A stretch of 57,539 nt of DNA from Actinomycetota bacterium (GCA_020161815.1 JAIUOP010000018.1:1-57539); one strand, 5' to 3'. Positions 25,821-35,520 are shown, numbered from the stretch's first letter. Notes: generated from the sequence alone by a model not told the origin. Made by a program: numbers and translations.

Positions 25821-27086
25821 TCAGCCGCGACCCCAGCTCCACTGGTAGATGCCGTCGTCGCAGGCCCGGCCACCCTCGCCCAGCTCGAGGGGCTTGAAGG
25901 TGTCCACCATGACAGCCGTCTCCTCGAAGCGCTCCTTGCCCAGAGCCGCCTCCATCGCGCCCGGCTGGGGACCGTGGGCGTGCCCGCCGGGGTGCAGCGA
26001 CACCGACCCCCGCTCGATGCCTGATCCCTTGCGCGCCTCGTAGTCGCCGTCGACATAGAACATGACCTCGTCGGAGTCGACATTCGAGTGGTAGTACGGC
26101 ACCGCGATGGCGAGCGGGTGGTAGTCGACCTTGCGCGGCACGAAGTTGCAGATGACGAAGTTCCAGCCCTCGAAGACCTGGTGCGCGGGCGGCGGCTGGT
26201 GGACCCGTCCGGTGATCGGCTCGAAGTCGGCGATGTTGAAGACGTACGGGTAGAGGCAGCCGTCCCAGCCGACGACGTCGAGCGGGTGGAAGGGCACGGT
26301 GTGGACGGTCCCGACGATCCCGCCCGAGGCCCCCGGGCCGCTCCCCCGGTGTTTGATGTAGACATTCGTGACCTGCTCGGGGTCCTCGCCGATGTCTTCG
26401 GCGAGCAGCGGCCCGAGCGGCAGGCGCAGGTCCCGCTCGCAGTAGGGGCTGTGCTCGAGGAACTGGCCGTACTTGCTCAGGTAGCCCTTCGGCGGGGTGA
26501 TGTGGCTGTTCGCCTCGACGACGATCAGCCGCAGCGGGTCCTTGCGCGAGCGCTTCGGCAGCCACCGGTGGGTCACCGCGCGCGGGATCATGACGTAGTC
26601 GCCCTCGCCGACCTCGAAGGACCCGAAGACGGTCTCGACGCGCGCCTTGCCGCGCTCGACGTAGACGCACTCGTCCCCGATGGCATTGCGGTACCACGGG
26701 GAGTTCTCGCCACACACGGCATACGACAGGCGCACGTCGGCATTGCCGAGCAGCAACCGGCGACCGGTCACGGCGTCGGTGCCACGGACCGTCGACTCGC
26801 TCTCGAACAGCTGGTGCGGGCGCAGGTGGCGCGCCATGAGCGGGTGGTTGGGCGTCGTCGACAGGTCCCCGATCGCCCACTCGCGCACCCCCGCGACCGC
26901 CGAGGGGATGTTGCGGTGGTAGAGCAGCGAGGAGTCCGAGGAGAAGCCCTCCTCCCCCATGAGCTCCTCGTAGTAGAGCTCGCCGGTGCCCGTGCCGGTG
27001 CCACCGAAGGGTCCGGCATTCTTCGGCCGTCGGTGCTGGGTGTGCCGCTTGGGCGGAATGCTCCCCATGGCCGTGTAGAACGCCAT
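25821..27086 (-). CDS. hmgA: homogentisate 1,2-dioxygenase
   Basis: A 421-residue Fe(II) enzyme that opens the ring of homogentisate to maleylacetoacetate in tyrosine and phenylalanine breakdown. The start is ATG 27086 with GGTGAG about 7 nt upstream; a longer upstream reading is rejected. The iron-site region is YYHSNVDSDEVMFYVDGDYE, giving one His and one Glu, followed by the second His in SLHPGGHAHGPQPGAMEA. VDYHPLAIAVPYYHS and EGWNFVICNFVPRKVD also match the family. The upstream 190-bp gap is shared with the divergent 27278-fahA unit and holds a candidate operator. Confidence 0.95.
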   Translation of the reverse strand: MAFYTAMGSIPPKRHTQHRRPKNAGPFGGTGTGTGELYYEELMGEEGFSSDSSLLYHRNIPSAVAGVREWAIGDLSTTPNHPLMARHLRPHQLFESESTVRGTDAVTGRRLLLGNADVRLSYAVCGENSPWYRNAIGDECVYVERGKARVETVFGSFEVGEGDYVMIPRAVTHRWLPKRSRKDPLRLIVVEANSHITPPKGYLSKYGQFLEHSPYCERDLRLPLGPLLAEDIGEDPEQVTNVYIKHRGSGPGASGGIVGTVHTVPFHPLDVVGWDGCLYPYVFNIADFEPITGRVHQPPPAHQVFEGWNFVICNFVPRKVDYHPLAIAVPYYHSNVDSDEVMFYVDGDYEARKGSGIERGSVSLHPGGHAHGPQPGAMEAALGKERFEETAVMVDTFKPLELGEGGRACDDGIYQWSWGRG

Positions 27087-27217
27087 CAACTCACCTCGTC
27101 GTGGTCGGGTCCGGTCCAGAGCAGGGTATGCCGTCCGCTCACCACCCGACACCGCGTGGGCCACGCGCCGGTCAGTTTGGTCACTTCGTCCGGGTGGCGG
27201 TGGACGGGCCTGCACAC

Positions 27218-27228
27218 AGTGCGCAACG
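27218..27228. promoter_or_regulatory. candidate operator AGTGCGCAACG
   Basis: This 11-mer lies between the divergent hmgA and 27278-fahA units, and the identical 11-mer occurs between hpd and the Lrp-type regulator at 31492-31502. A partial copy (ACAGTGCG) follows at 27247-27254. It is a candidate binding site of the adjacent Lrp-family regulator. Confidence 0.4.
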
Positions 27229-27264
27229 AGCATCACCAGAGGGGGACAGTGCGTCCGGTCTCGA

Positions 27265-27270
27265 TAGGCT
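27265..27270 (+). promoter_or_regulatory. -10 box (TAGGCT) for a leaderless start
   Basis: TAGGCT, seven nucleotides, then ATG 27278. It supports a leaderless mRNA for the 27278-fahA unit. Confidence 0.5.
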
Positions 27271-27277
27271 GACGAGC

Positions 27278-28126
27278 ATGCCAGCGTCGCCCGAGCTCTT
27301 CGCCGACCTCATCGACGACGCCGCCGTCTTCCCACCCGGCAATGCCCCGCTCGAGGTGGCGCTGCGCCGCCACCAGGACCATCGACGAGCTGGGCACGCC
27401 CCGGCCATCGGGCCCCTGCTCGTGCCGGCCTCTGCGTCACAGGAGCTGATCGAGCTGCTCGAAGGCGACTCCGTCACGGAGCCGTTGGGGTTTGGCGTCA
27501 TCGGTCGACCGGGCACCGACCCGGCCCTCGTCGCGGATGCGGTGGACCGGCTGCACCGATCCGATCGAGTGCGGCTCGTCGGCGCGGAGCTGGGGTGGCT
27601 CCCGGACTGGCGCGATCTCGGGCTCTCGGTGCCGCTCGCCCTCGAAGTGGCCCGCGACGTCCGGTCGGGGCAGGGCGAGCAGCTGGCCGACATCGCGGCC
27701 GGGGGATCGGTGCCCGTCCTGGCGAAGTTCCGCACCGGCGCGACCGCGACCTGGCCGTGGCCGGACGAGACCGAACTGGCGGGGTTCCTCGCCCGGGCGA
27801 CGTGGGCCGGGGTGCGGTTCAAGCTCACCGGGGGCCTCCACCACGCCGTCCGCGATGACCACCCCGACCCGCAGCACGGGCTCCTCAACGTCCTGGCCGC
27901 CAGTCACGCCCTGGCCGACGGCGCCACGCTCGACCATGCCGAGCGGCTCCTCCAGATCCGTGATGCCGGTGCTCTGGCCGCCGTGGTCGGCGGTTGGGAT
28001 CGCAGTGCCGTCGAGCTCGCCCGCCGACACCTCGCCTCCTACGGCTGCTGCGAGGTCACCGACCCGCTGGCCGACCTGGCCGACCTCGGCCTGCTTCCCG
28101 ACACCTACCGCAAGGACCTGAGATGA
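27278..28126 (+). CDS. uncharacterised protein coupled to fahA
   Basis: A 282-residue soluble protein of no family I recognise. Its pattern alternates short hydrophobic strands and helices: LGFGVIGRPG, VRLVGAELGW, SVPLALEVARDV, SVPVLAKFRTGATATW, GVRFKLTGGLHHAVRDD. This resembles a TIM barrel. Lys in LAKFRTG and in RFKLTGG, and the His pair in GGLHHAV, are candidate active-site residues. The only cysteines are adjacent, in YGCCEVTDPL near the end. ATG 28123 of fahA overlaps its stop. In this pathway the step between hmgA and fahA is isomerisation of maleylacetoacetate, and no known isomerase is present here. That function is a hypothesis only. Confidence 0.55.
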   Translation: MPASPELFADLIDDAAVFPPGNAPLEVALRRHQDHRRAGHAPAIGPLLVPASASQELIELLEGDSVTEPLGFGVIGRPGTDPALVADAVDRLHRSDRVRLVGAELGWLPDWRDLGLSVPLALEVARDVRSGQGEQLADIAAGGSVPVLAKFRTGATATWPWPDETELAGFLARATWAGVRFKLTGGLHHAVRDDHPDPQHGLLNVLAASHALADGATLDHAERLLQIRDAGALAAVVGGWDRSAVELARRHLASYGCCEVTDPLADLADLGLLPDTYRKDLR

Positions 28127-29346
28127 GCGACCCCTTCGACCTGCCCGCCGCCCACCCCTTTGGCATCCACAACCTCCCCTACGCCGTGTTCGAGCACGAC
28201 GGGACGTCCCGAGTCGGCTCCCGCCTCGGTGACCACGTCGTCGACCTCTGCTCGATCCCCGGAGCCCCCTACGCCGACGCGTGGGCGCAGCCGAGCCTGG
28301 ATGCCTTCCTCGCGCTCACGCTCGCGGACTGGCGTCACGCTCGCGCCTGGCTGCAGGAGCTTCTTTCGGATCGCGAGGAGCAGCCGGCGCTCGCCGGTCA
28401 CCTCATTGCCCTCGACGAGGTCACCCTGCGGCTGCCCTTCACGGTGGGCGACTACGTCGACTTCTACGCCAGCGAGCACCACGCGACCAACGTGGGCCGG
28501 ATCTTCCGTCCCGATGGCGAGGCGCTCACGCCGAACTGGAAGCACCTGCCGATCGGCTACCACGGTCGCTCCGGCACGGTCGTGGTGTCCGGCACCGAGA
28601 TCATCCGTCCGTGTGGCCAGCGGAAGGCTCCCTCGGACCCCGCGCCCGTGTTCGGTCCCAGCATTCGGCTCGACATCGAGGCCGAGCTCGGCTTCGTCGT
28701 CGGTGGCTCCCCGACGACGCTCGGCCGACCGGTGAGCGTCGGCGAGTCCGACGAGCACCTCTTCGGCGTCGTGCTGCTCAACGACTGGTCCGCGCGCGAC
28801 ATCCAGGCCTGGGAGTACGTGCCCCTGGGCCCCTTCCTCGGGAAGTCCTTCGCCACCTCGATCAGCCCCTGGGTGGTGACGATGGAGGCCCTCCGCGCGG
28901 CCCGCGTTGCCCTGCCCGGCCAGGACCCCGAGCCCCTGCCCTACCTGCGGGGTGAGCCGACCGCGGACGGCGCGACCACGGCATACGGGCTCGACATCGA
29001 CTACGACGTGGAGTGGAACGGCACTCTCGTCTCCCGCCCGCCCTACCGGACGATGTACTGGTCGCCGGCCCAGATGCTGGCGCACATGACGGTCAACGGC
29101 GCCACGATCGCTCCCGGGGACCTCTTCGGCTCCGGCACCATCTCCGGACCGGAGCGGGACCAGCGGGGATCCTTCCTCGAGTTGTCCTGGAGCGGCCAGG
29201 AGCCGGTCACGTTGAGCGACGGCTCGACCCGCTCATTCCTCGAGGACGGCGACACCGTCACGTTGCGGGCCAGTGCACCGGGCCCGGACGGGTCAGTCAT
29301 CGGCCTTGGTGAGTGCACCGGCCGGATCCGTCCAGCCACGCCCTGA
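28123..29346 (+). CDS. fahA: fumarylacetoacetase
   Basis: A 407-residue hydrolase that splits fumarylacetoacetate into fumarate and acetoacetate, the last step of tyrosine breakdown. Visible features are VGDYVDFYASEHHATNVG (metal-binding Asp and the catalytic His region), WKHLPIGYHGRSGTVVVSG, DIEAELGFVVGG (metal-binding acids), and LNDWSARDIQAWEYVPLGPF followed by KSFATSISPWVV. Length matches the family. It is translationally coupled to the 27278 gene, and both lie divergent to hmgA. Confidence 0.95.
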   Translation: MSDPFDLPAAHPFGIHNLPYAVFEHDGTSRVGSRLGDHVVDLCSIPGAPYADAWAQPSLDAFLALTLADWRHARAWLQELLSDREEQPALAGHLIALDEVTLRLPFTVGDYVDFYASEHHATNVGRIFRPDGEALTPNWKHLPIGYHGRSGTVVVSGTEIIRPCGQRKAPSDPAPVFGPSIRLDIEAELGFVVGGSPTTLGRPVSVGESDEHLFGVVLLNDWSARDIQAWEYVPLGPFLGKSFATSISPWVVTMEALRAARVALPGQDPEPLPYLRGEPTADGATTAYGLDIDYDVEWNGTLVSRPPYRTMYWSPAQMLAHMTVNGATIAPGDLFGSGTISGPERDQRGSFLELSWSGQEPVTLSDGSTRSFLEDGDTVTLRASAPGPDGSVIGLGECTGRIRPATP

Positions 29347-29369
29347 CCTGCGCCCGCCCGTCCGTCCGC

Positions 29370-30155
29370 TCAGCGGCGGGACTGACGACCGACGACGACG
29401 ACCGTGTCGGCGACCTTGTCATGCAGGGTCTGGCGGCGCCGGTCGCTGAGCGGCCAGATCAGGTCCGCCACGGTCCCTGCCAGCCCCACGAAGCTGAGGT
29501 AGGGCATGTTCCCCAGGGCCGAGAGCAGCGTCATGAATGCCACCCGCCGCGAGGCAGACCCGAAGTCCAGGACGCCGGGGCGGCTCACGCGTCGGACGCT
29601 GATGTTGAGCAGCAGCTTGCCCGGAGTCGCGCTCCAGCGCGTGAGAAAGAAGAGCTGGTAGGCCATCGTGACGACCAACGCGATGGCCGAGTAGATGGCC
29701 AGTGCCCGCAGGTCGAGATTGGTCATGGCCGCGTTGATGCCCTCGGGGTCGCCCGACGCCAGCGCTGCCTCGAAGGCGGCCCGCACGGGGGCGATGGCCT
29801 GCCACAGGAACCAGCCGCCCGCGATCATGCCGAGGAAGCCGGCGATGATGCCATCGATGATGTACGCGGCGACCCGCAGCCCGTAGGAGGCCAGGGGCAC
29901 GCCGTCGTCGGTCGTCGGGCCTGCAGAGAAGCCGGCCCGGGTCATCGGTGGCATGCCCGGCGTGGCAGGCGGTGCGGCATACGGATTGACCGGCGGGGCG
30001 ACGGGAGTCGTGCTCGGGGCCTGCGGGGCGGCCGGGGCCTCCCAACGCGTCCGTCGAGGCGTCACGTTCGTGGTCCAGAGGATCCCGTCGAAGTAGCGCA
30101 GCTGCTCGGGGTTCTCCGGGTCGTCGAACCAGCCGGCACGGTCAGGGGTCGCCAT
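29370..30155 (-). CDS. RDD family membrane protein with DUF2510 N-terminus
   Basis: A 261-residue membrane protein. Residues 6-28 (RAGWFDDPENPEQLRYFDGILW) match the WW-like DUF2510 motif found at the N-terminus of many actinobacterial membrane proteins. A Pro/Ala-rich linker spans about residues 35-80. The RDD domain then has four to five helices, with SYGLRVAAYIIDGIIAGF (RDD arginine and aspartate) and RWSATPGKLLLNISVRR as its signature. Function is unknown. Its ATG lies in one arm of a perfect 16-bp inverted repeat at 30143-30182, downstream of hpd. Confidence 0.85.
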   Translation of the reverse strand: MATPDRAGWFDDPENPEQLRYFDGILWTTNVTPRRTRWEAPAAPQAPSTTPVAPPVNPYAAPPATPGMPPMTRAGFSAGPTTDDGVPLASYGLRVAAYIIDGIIAGFLGMIAGGWFLWQAIAPVRAAFEAALASGDPEGINAAMTNLDLRALAIYSAIALVVTMAYQLFFLTRWSATPGKLLLNISVRRVSRPGVLDFGSASRRVAFMTLLSALGNMPYLSFVGLAGTVADLIWPLSDRRRQTLHDKVADTVVVVGRQSRR

Positions 30156-30182
30156 GACGAAATCGTGTCATGGCGACCCCTG
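30143..30182. repeat. perfect 16-bp inverted repeat holding a start codon
   Basis: CAGGGGTCGCCATGAC at 30143-30158 is the exact reverse complement of 30167-30182, with an 8-nt loop. One arm contains the ATG and first codons (M-A-T-P) of the RDD gene. It lies 24 bp past the end of hpd, so it may act as a terminator-like hairpin, an operator, or a translational block. Confidence 0.85.
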
Positions 30183-30205
30183 TGGACCCGAATCGCGGCA
30201 GCGCC

Positions 30206-31519
<1,314 letters not shown>

Positions 31520-31573
31520 TCAGTCTGTCCATCCCCTTGCGGGGTGGCGGAGCTCGCGGAGACAATGTGCCCC

Positions 31574-32059
31574 ATGCCCCTTGGACACGGCGTGGACGCC
31601 CTGGATGCCCGGATCATCGCCCTGTTCACCGAGGACCCGCAGGTCGGCGTGCTGGGGGCGAGCCGTCGACTGGGCGTGGCCCGGGGCACGGTGCAGGCCC
31701 GGCTCGACCGACTGCAGGAGCGAGGGGTGATCCGCTCGTTCGCACCCCAGATCGACCCGCTGGCCCTCGGCTATCCGGTGACGGCCTTCTGCACGCTCGA
31801 GATCCGTCAGCGCCAGGGTCATGCGCCGGTCGTGGCCCACCTGGCCGCCATCCCCGAGGTCCTGGAGATCCACTCGATCACCGGCGTCGGCGATCTCATC
31901 GTGCGCGTCGTCGCCCGTGACAACGCCGACCTGGGTCGTGTCATCGACCAGATGATCGACGACGTGCACGTCATCCGTGCGAACACCTCGATGTGCCTGG
32001 TCTCCCATCTCGACCACCGCACTGGCCCGCTGGTGGCGGCAACGGCTGCCCGGGGCTGA
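31574..32059 (+). CDS. Lrp/AsnC family transcriptional regulator
   Basis: A 161-residue DNA-binding regulator. Residues about 10-55 are the winged helix-turn-helix (LDARIIALFTEDPQVGVLGA then SRRLGVARGTVQARLDRLQE). The remainder is the RAM ligand/oligomer domain (AFCTLEIRQRQG, IHSITGVGDLIVRVVARDN). The ATG at 31574 was chosen over a much longer upstream reading. It lies 7 nt after GACAAT, so it is probably leaderless. Being divergent from hpd, it is likely the local regulator of tyrosine catabolism. The ligand, perhaps an aromatic acid, is unknown. Confidence 0.9.
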   Translation: MPLGHGVDALDARIIALFTEDPQVGVLGASRRLGVARGTVQARLDRLQERGVIRSFAPQIDPLALGYPVTAFCTLEIRQRQGHAPVVAHLAAIPEVLEIHSITGVGDLIVRVVARDNADLGRVIDQMIDDVHVIRANTSMCLVSHLDHRTGPLVAATAARG

Positions 32060-32064
32060 ACCGA

Positions 32065-32973
32065 TCAGGCCTGCGCGTCGTCCTTCTCGCGCAGGAATGC
32101 TTCGTAGTCCCTGATGTAGTCGGCGTCGTCATAGGGGTGGGAGGCCAGGACGGCGAGAACGGCATCCGACGAGTAGTGGTACTGGGATCCCCAGGTCATG
32201 GCCGGGATGTGGAGCGAGGCTCCCGGGGAGTCCAGCACCTTGATGGTCCGGTGGCTTCCATCGTCGAGCAGGCAGGTCACCGAGCCGGCCAGGCAGACGA
32301 GGAACTGCTGGCACTCACGATGGGCGTGCTGGCCCCGAACGTCCTTCGACGGGACGCCGTAGACGACGAAGAGCCGCTGCGGCGTGAACGGCAGGTCGGT
32401 GAACTCGAGTGCGGCCAGGCTGCCGCGCAGGTCCGTCGCCAGCCGGATCGGCTCGTCCGATCGGGAGGGATCGGACGCCGGAGACGGGGTTGCCGGACTC
32501 GACGCCTCTCGGTCGTATCCCGTGATCCGGGCCGGATTGCCGGTGACGATGGCGTGCGGAGGCACGTCACGGGTCACGACGGCTCCGGCGCCGACCATCG
32601 CCCCTCGACCGACCGTGATGCCGGGGAGGATCACGGCACCCCCGCCGATCGATGCACCCTGGCAGATCCTGGTCTGCGCGAACGACTCTGGGTACTTCTT
32701 GCTCCTGGGGAACCGGTCGTTGGTGAACGTCACGTTCGGACCCACGAAGACGTCGTCCTCCAGCCGGATCCCGTCCCAGAGCTGCACGCCGCCCTTGACC
32801 GTGACGCGATCGCCCACGACCACGTCGTTTTCGACGAAGACGCCGTCGCAGATGTTGACGTCCGTGCCGACGCGGGCACCAGGGAGCACGTGGGCGAACG
32901 CCCAGATGCGGCTGCCGGCACCGACCGTCGACGACTCGCAGATGGCCTGCGGGTGCACGAAGGGCTCAGTCAT
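32065..32973 (-). CDS. acetyltransferase-ketoisomerase fusion (WxcM/FdtD-like)
   Basis: A 302-residue two-domain protein. Residues 1-155 are a left-handed beta-helix N-acetyltransferase: VHPQAICESSTVGAGSRIWA, DDVFVGPNVTFTNDRFPRSK, ICQGASIGGGAVILPGITVG and ends IVTGNPARI. After a Ser/Pro linker, residues 176-302 are a cupin-type sugar 3,4-ketoisomerase: FTPQRLFVVYGVPSKDVRGQHAHRECQQ, with the HAH pair typical of FdtA/WxcM-C, then WGSQYHYSSDAVLAVLAS. Together these two activities convert a dTDP-4-keto-6-deoxyhexose to its 3-keto isomer and later N-acetylate the 3-amino sugar. The aminotransferase is three genes upstream. Confidence 0.9.
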   Translation of the reverse strand: MTEPFVHPQAICESSTVGAGSRIWAFAHVLPGARVGTDVNICDGVFVENDVVVGDRVTVKGGVQLWDGIRLEDDVFVGPNVTFTNDRFPRSKKYPESFAQTRICQGASIGGGAVILPGITVGRGAMVGAGAVVTRDVPPHAIVTGNPARITGYDREASSPATPSPASDPSRSDEPIRLATDLRGSLAALEFTDLPFTPQRLFVVYGVPSKDVRGQHAHRECQQFLVCLAGSVTCLLDDGSHRTIKVLDSPGASLHIPAMTWGSQYHYSSDAVLAVLASHPYDDADYIRDYEAFLREKDDAQA

Positions 32974-33334
32974 GCGTGACTCTCCGATCCGAGAAGATGA
33001 TTCGTCCGCCGAGGAACCCCAGTGCCGCCGTCACGACGACGACCAGCCCCGAGAAGGAACGCGGCAGGCCGGCGTCGAGGGCTGCTCGAAGCACCAGGAG
33101 CCCGACGACGTAGACGCCGAGGTAGAGCAGGACGTAACTGACCGCGCGACCGCGGGTGATCGGGGCCCGGAAGACGAACCGACCGGCCAGGAACAGGGAG
33201 AGGCCGATGCCCGCCAGGAAGGTCAGGGTGTAGGCGATCGAAGGGTTCATGAAGGATGCCAGGACGCTGAGGAGCGCCCCGGTGAGGAGTGTGTTGACGA
33301 GGCCGGCCATGACGAACCGGGCCGCCGCTCCCAT
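32966..33334 (-). CDS. GtrA family membrane protein
   Basis: A 122-residue protein with four helices, of the GtrA/DPMS family. The family signature is FVMAGLVNTLLTGALLSVLAS followed by AYTLTFLAGIGLSLFLAGRFVF (Asn and the F-x-x-x-R-FVF motif). It is thought to flip undecaprenyl-phosphate-linked sugars. Its ATG overlaps the stop of the GT2 gene by one base, and its end overlaps the fusion gene start by 8 bp, giving a tight operon. A partner to the GtrB-like transferase upstream. Confidence 0.9.
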   Translation of the reverse strand: MGAAARFVMAGLVNTLLTGALLSVLASFMNPSIAYTLTFLAGIGLSLFLAGRFVFRAPITRGRAVSYVLLYLGVYVVGLLVLRAALDAGLPRSFSGLVVVVTAALGFLGGRIIFSDRRVTHD

Positions 33335-34353
33335 CAGCGGTCACCGGGTAAGGGCTCTGACCCTGACTCGGGCGTCGAGGAGGCCGGGCCCCCGTGGCGG
33401 TCCGCGGGCGTGAAGGTGACCGCGGAACGCACCACGGCATGCGGACGACCCTTGGTGTTCTCGAAGGCACGCCAGACGTAGGAGCCGACGACGCCGAGCC
33501 CGAAGATGAGCAGGAACGTGCAGAACAGCATCGCCAGCATCAGGGGGGTGTAGCCCGCCACCTCGATCTGGCCGTTGAGTCGGAGCACGACGACGAGGAT
33601 CGCAGCGACCAAGGTCAACACCGCACCGGAGAATCCCAACGAGGCCAGCCATCGCATCGGCAGGTCCGTGAACGAATAGACGCTGTCGAGCATGTAACGC
33701 CATCGCTTGGCGAAGGTCCACGCACTGCGTCCATGGTCGCGCTGGAGTCGCGTGTAGGGAACCTCAGTCCTGCGGAAGCCGACCCAGAAGAGCTGCCCCA
33801 CCAAGCTGGTGTTCTGCTCCGTCATCGCCCCCAGGATCTGGGCCACGGGGCGGGTCACCGCGAAGACATCGACTCCCCCGGCAGGGATCTCGGGCAGCAC
33901 CCAGCGCCGATAGAGCGCCCAATAGGCACGGGAGAGCACCGATGACAGGCCCGGGTCATGTCGCTTGTCCCGCCGACCCAGGGCCACGTCGGCCTCTCCC
34001 GAGACCAACGCGTCGAAGAAGGCACTCATCAGCTCGGGCGGCTCCTGCAGGTCTGCCGCCATGACTCCGATGAACTCGCCCCGCGCGTGCTGCAGGCCGG
34101 ACCGGATGGCAGCGAACGCGCCGAAGTTGCGGGCGTGCTCGACCACCTGGATGCTCACGCTCGACCGTGGCGCGTGGTCGAGCAGGAGCTCCATCGAGCG
34201 GTCCGGCGACCCGTCGACCACGAAGACGATCTCCAGGTCCCCTGGCAGGGATTCGGCGACGCGACTGACCCTGTCCACCAGGGCGACCAAGGTCTCGGCG
34301 TTCCCGTAGACGGGGACGACGACACTGAAGCGGGGGGCGTGCTCAGAGGTCAT
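33334..34353 (-). CDS. GtrB/ArnC-type GT2 undecaprenyl-phosphate glycosyltransferase
   Basis: A 339-residue GT2 with two C-terminal membrane helices (about residues 238-258 and 270-292). The GT2 core is FSVVVPVYGNAETLVALVDR, VFVVDGSPDRSMELL, HARNFGAFAAIRSGLQHARG and GVMAADLQEPPELM (the ADLQ metal motif). RAYWALYRRW and TRLQRDHGRSAWTFAKRWRYM also fit ArnC/GtrB/DPM1-like enzymes that load a sugar onto undecaprenyl phosphate. It overlaps its neighbours on both sides. The sugar is probably the amino-deoxyhexose made by the same operon. Confidence 0.9.
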   Translation of the reverse strand: MTSEHAPRFSVVVPVYGNAETLVALVDRVSRVAESLPGDLEIVFVVDGSPDRSMELLLDHAPRSSVSIQVVEHARNFGAFAAIRSGLQHARGEFIGVMAADLQEPPELMSAFFDALVSGEADVALGRRDKRHDPGLSSVLSRAYWALYRRWVLPEIPAGGVDVFAVTRPVAQILGAMTEQNTSLVGQLFWVGFRRTEVPYTRLQRDHGRSAWTFAKRWRYMLDSVYSFTDLPMRWLASLGFSGAVLTLVAAILVVVLRLNGQIEVAGYTPLMLAMLFCTFLLIFGLGVVGSYVWRAFENTKGRPHAVVRSAVTFTPADRHGGPASSTPESGSEPLPGDR

Positions 34354-35440
34354 GGGCAGTCAGCCCCCGGGCCACAGCGTCGACCTCGTCGTCGGTCAGC
34401 TCCGGGAAGCACGGCAAGGACAGGATGCGCCCGGTGAGCCGTTCGGTCTCCGGGAGGTGCACCTCACTGCGGGCAGTCGACGGCTGACGGTGGTCCGGGA
34501 TGGGGTAGTGGACGGCGGTCTGGACCCCGACCCCGGCGAGGTGCTCTGCCAGTGCTCTGGCGTCAGCGGTCTCGACCACGCACAGGTGACCAGCATGGTT
34601 CGGACCCTCGGCGGGGAGGACACGAAGCCCGTCGGGTGCGGCCGCGGCATACCGCGCGATGATGTCCCGCCGCCGCTGGTTGCCGTCGTCGACCCGCGGG
34701 AGCCGAGTGCGCAGCACCGCCGCCTGCAATTCGTCCAGGCGCGAGTTGCGACCCCCTGGCTCGGTGGAGGTGTACTTGTCCGCCCATCCGTATTGGCTAA
34801 GTCGGCGCACCCGCTCGGCGAGCTCGACGTGGTGGGTCGCGACGGCTCCGCCGTCCCCCAGCGCGCCAAGGTTCTTCGTCGGGTAGAAGCTGAAGGTCGC
34901 GAGGTCGGCCATTGACCCCACCAGGCCGTCCACGGTGCGCGCACCGATCGCTTGGGCGCAGTCCTCGATGACGGAGATCCCTCTGGGCTCACAGATCGCC
35001 CGCAGCCCTGCGACGTCCGCAGCACGTCCGTACAGGTGCGTGATGACCACGGCGAAGGTGTCGTCGTCGATGGCCGTTGCGGCAGCGGAGACGTCCATGA
35101 GGTGGGTCTGAGGGTCGACGTCGACGTACCCGACCCGGAAGCCCGCGGCGCGGGCGGCGGTCGTGGTGTAGCCGCCGGCGTTGGCGACCGTCAGGACGGT
35201 GCGGCGCTCGTCCCGGTTGACCGCACGCAGTGCGAGTTCGAGGGCGTCGGTGCCATTGCCGACGCCGATGACGTGCCCGACACCCAGGTAGCGCGCCAGC
35301 TCGGTCTCGAACGACCGGTGCTCGGTTCCGTGGATGAGCCAACCGGACCGGATCACCCGATCTGCGGCAGCGAGCAACTCCGCACGCTCCGAGGCCAGCG
35401 CGCGCGACAGATCGACGAAGGGCACACCGGGGTTGGACAC
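34343..35440 (-). CDS. DegT/DnrJ/EryC1 sugar aminotransferase (FdtB-like)
   Basis: A 365-residue PLP enzyme that aminates a keto-deoxyhexose. The PLP lysine is in FSFYPTKNLGALGDGGAVAT. GVGNGTDALELAL holds the phosphate-binding turn, VIEDCAQAIGARTVDG the PLP-ring Asp and Gln region, and NSRLDELQAAVLRTRLPR the family helix. I chose GTG 35440 (VSNPGVPFVDLSRAL) because TACAGT lies 6 nt upstream on the minus strand, giving a leaderless transcript. This begins the four-gene cassette that ends at 32065. With the ketoisomerase it points to a 3-amino sugar such as Fuc3NAc or Qui3NAc. Confidence 0.92.
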   Translation of the reverse strand: MSNPGVPFVDLSRALASERAELLAAADRVIRSGWLIHGTEHRSFETELARYLGVGHVIGVGNGTDALELALRAVNRDERRTVLTVANAGGYTTTAARAAGFRVGYVDVDPQTHLMDVSAAATAIDDDTFAVVITHLYGRAADVAGLRAICEPRGISVIEDCAQAIGARTVDGLVGSMADLATFSFYPTKNLGALGDGGAVATHHVELAERVRRLSQYGWADKYTSTEPGGRNSRLDELQAAVLRTRLPRVDDGNQRRRDIIARYAAAAPDGLRVLPAEGPNHAGHLCVVETADARALAEHLAGVGVQTAVHYPIPDHRQPSTARSEVHLPETERLTGRILSLPCFPELTDDEVDAVARGLTAHDL

Positions 35441-35446
35441 ATGCGA

Positions 35447-35452
35447 ACTGTA
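35447..35452 (-). promoter_or_regulatory. -10 box (TACAGT) for the amino-sugar cassette
   Basis: TACAGT followed by six nucleotides and GTG 35440 on the minus strand, with no ribosome site needed. It defines the start of the four-gene transcript. Confidence 0.5.
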
Positions 35453-35520
35453 GCGATCACCGATGGCGCGGTGTCGGGAGGCTGCGCGACCGACCCACGT
35501 CGTCGCAGCGTCAACCTCGC

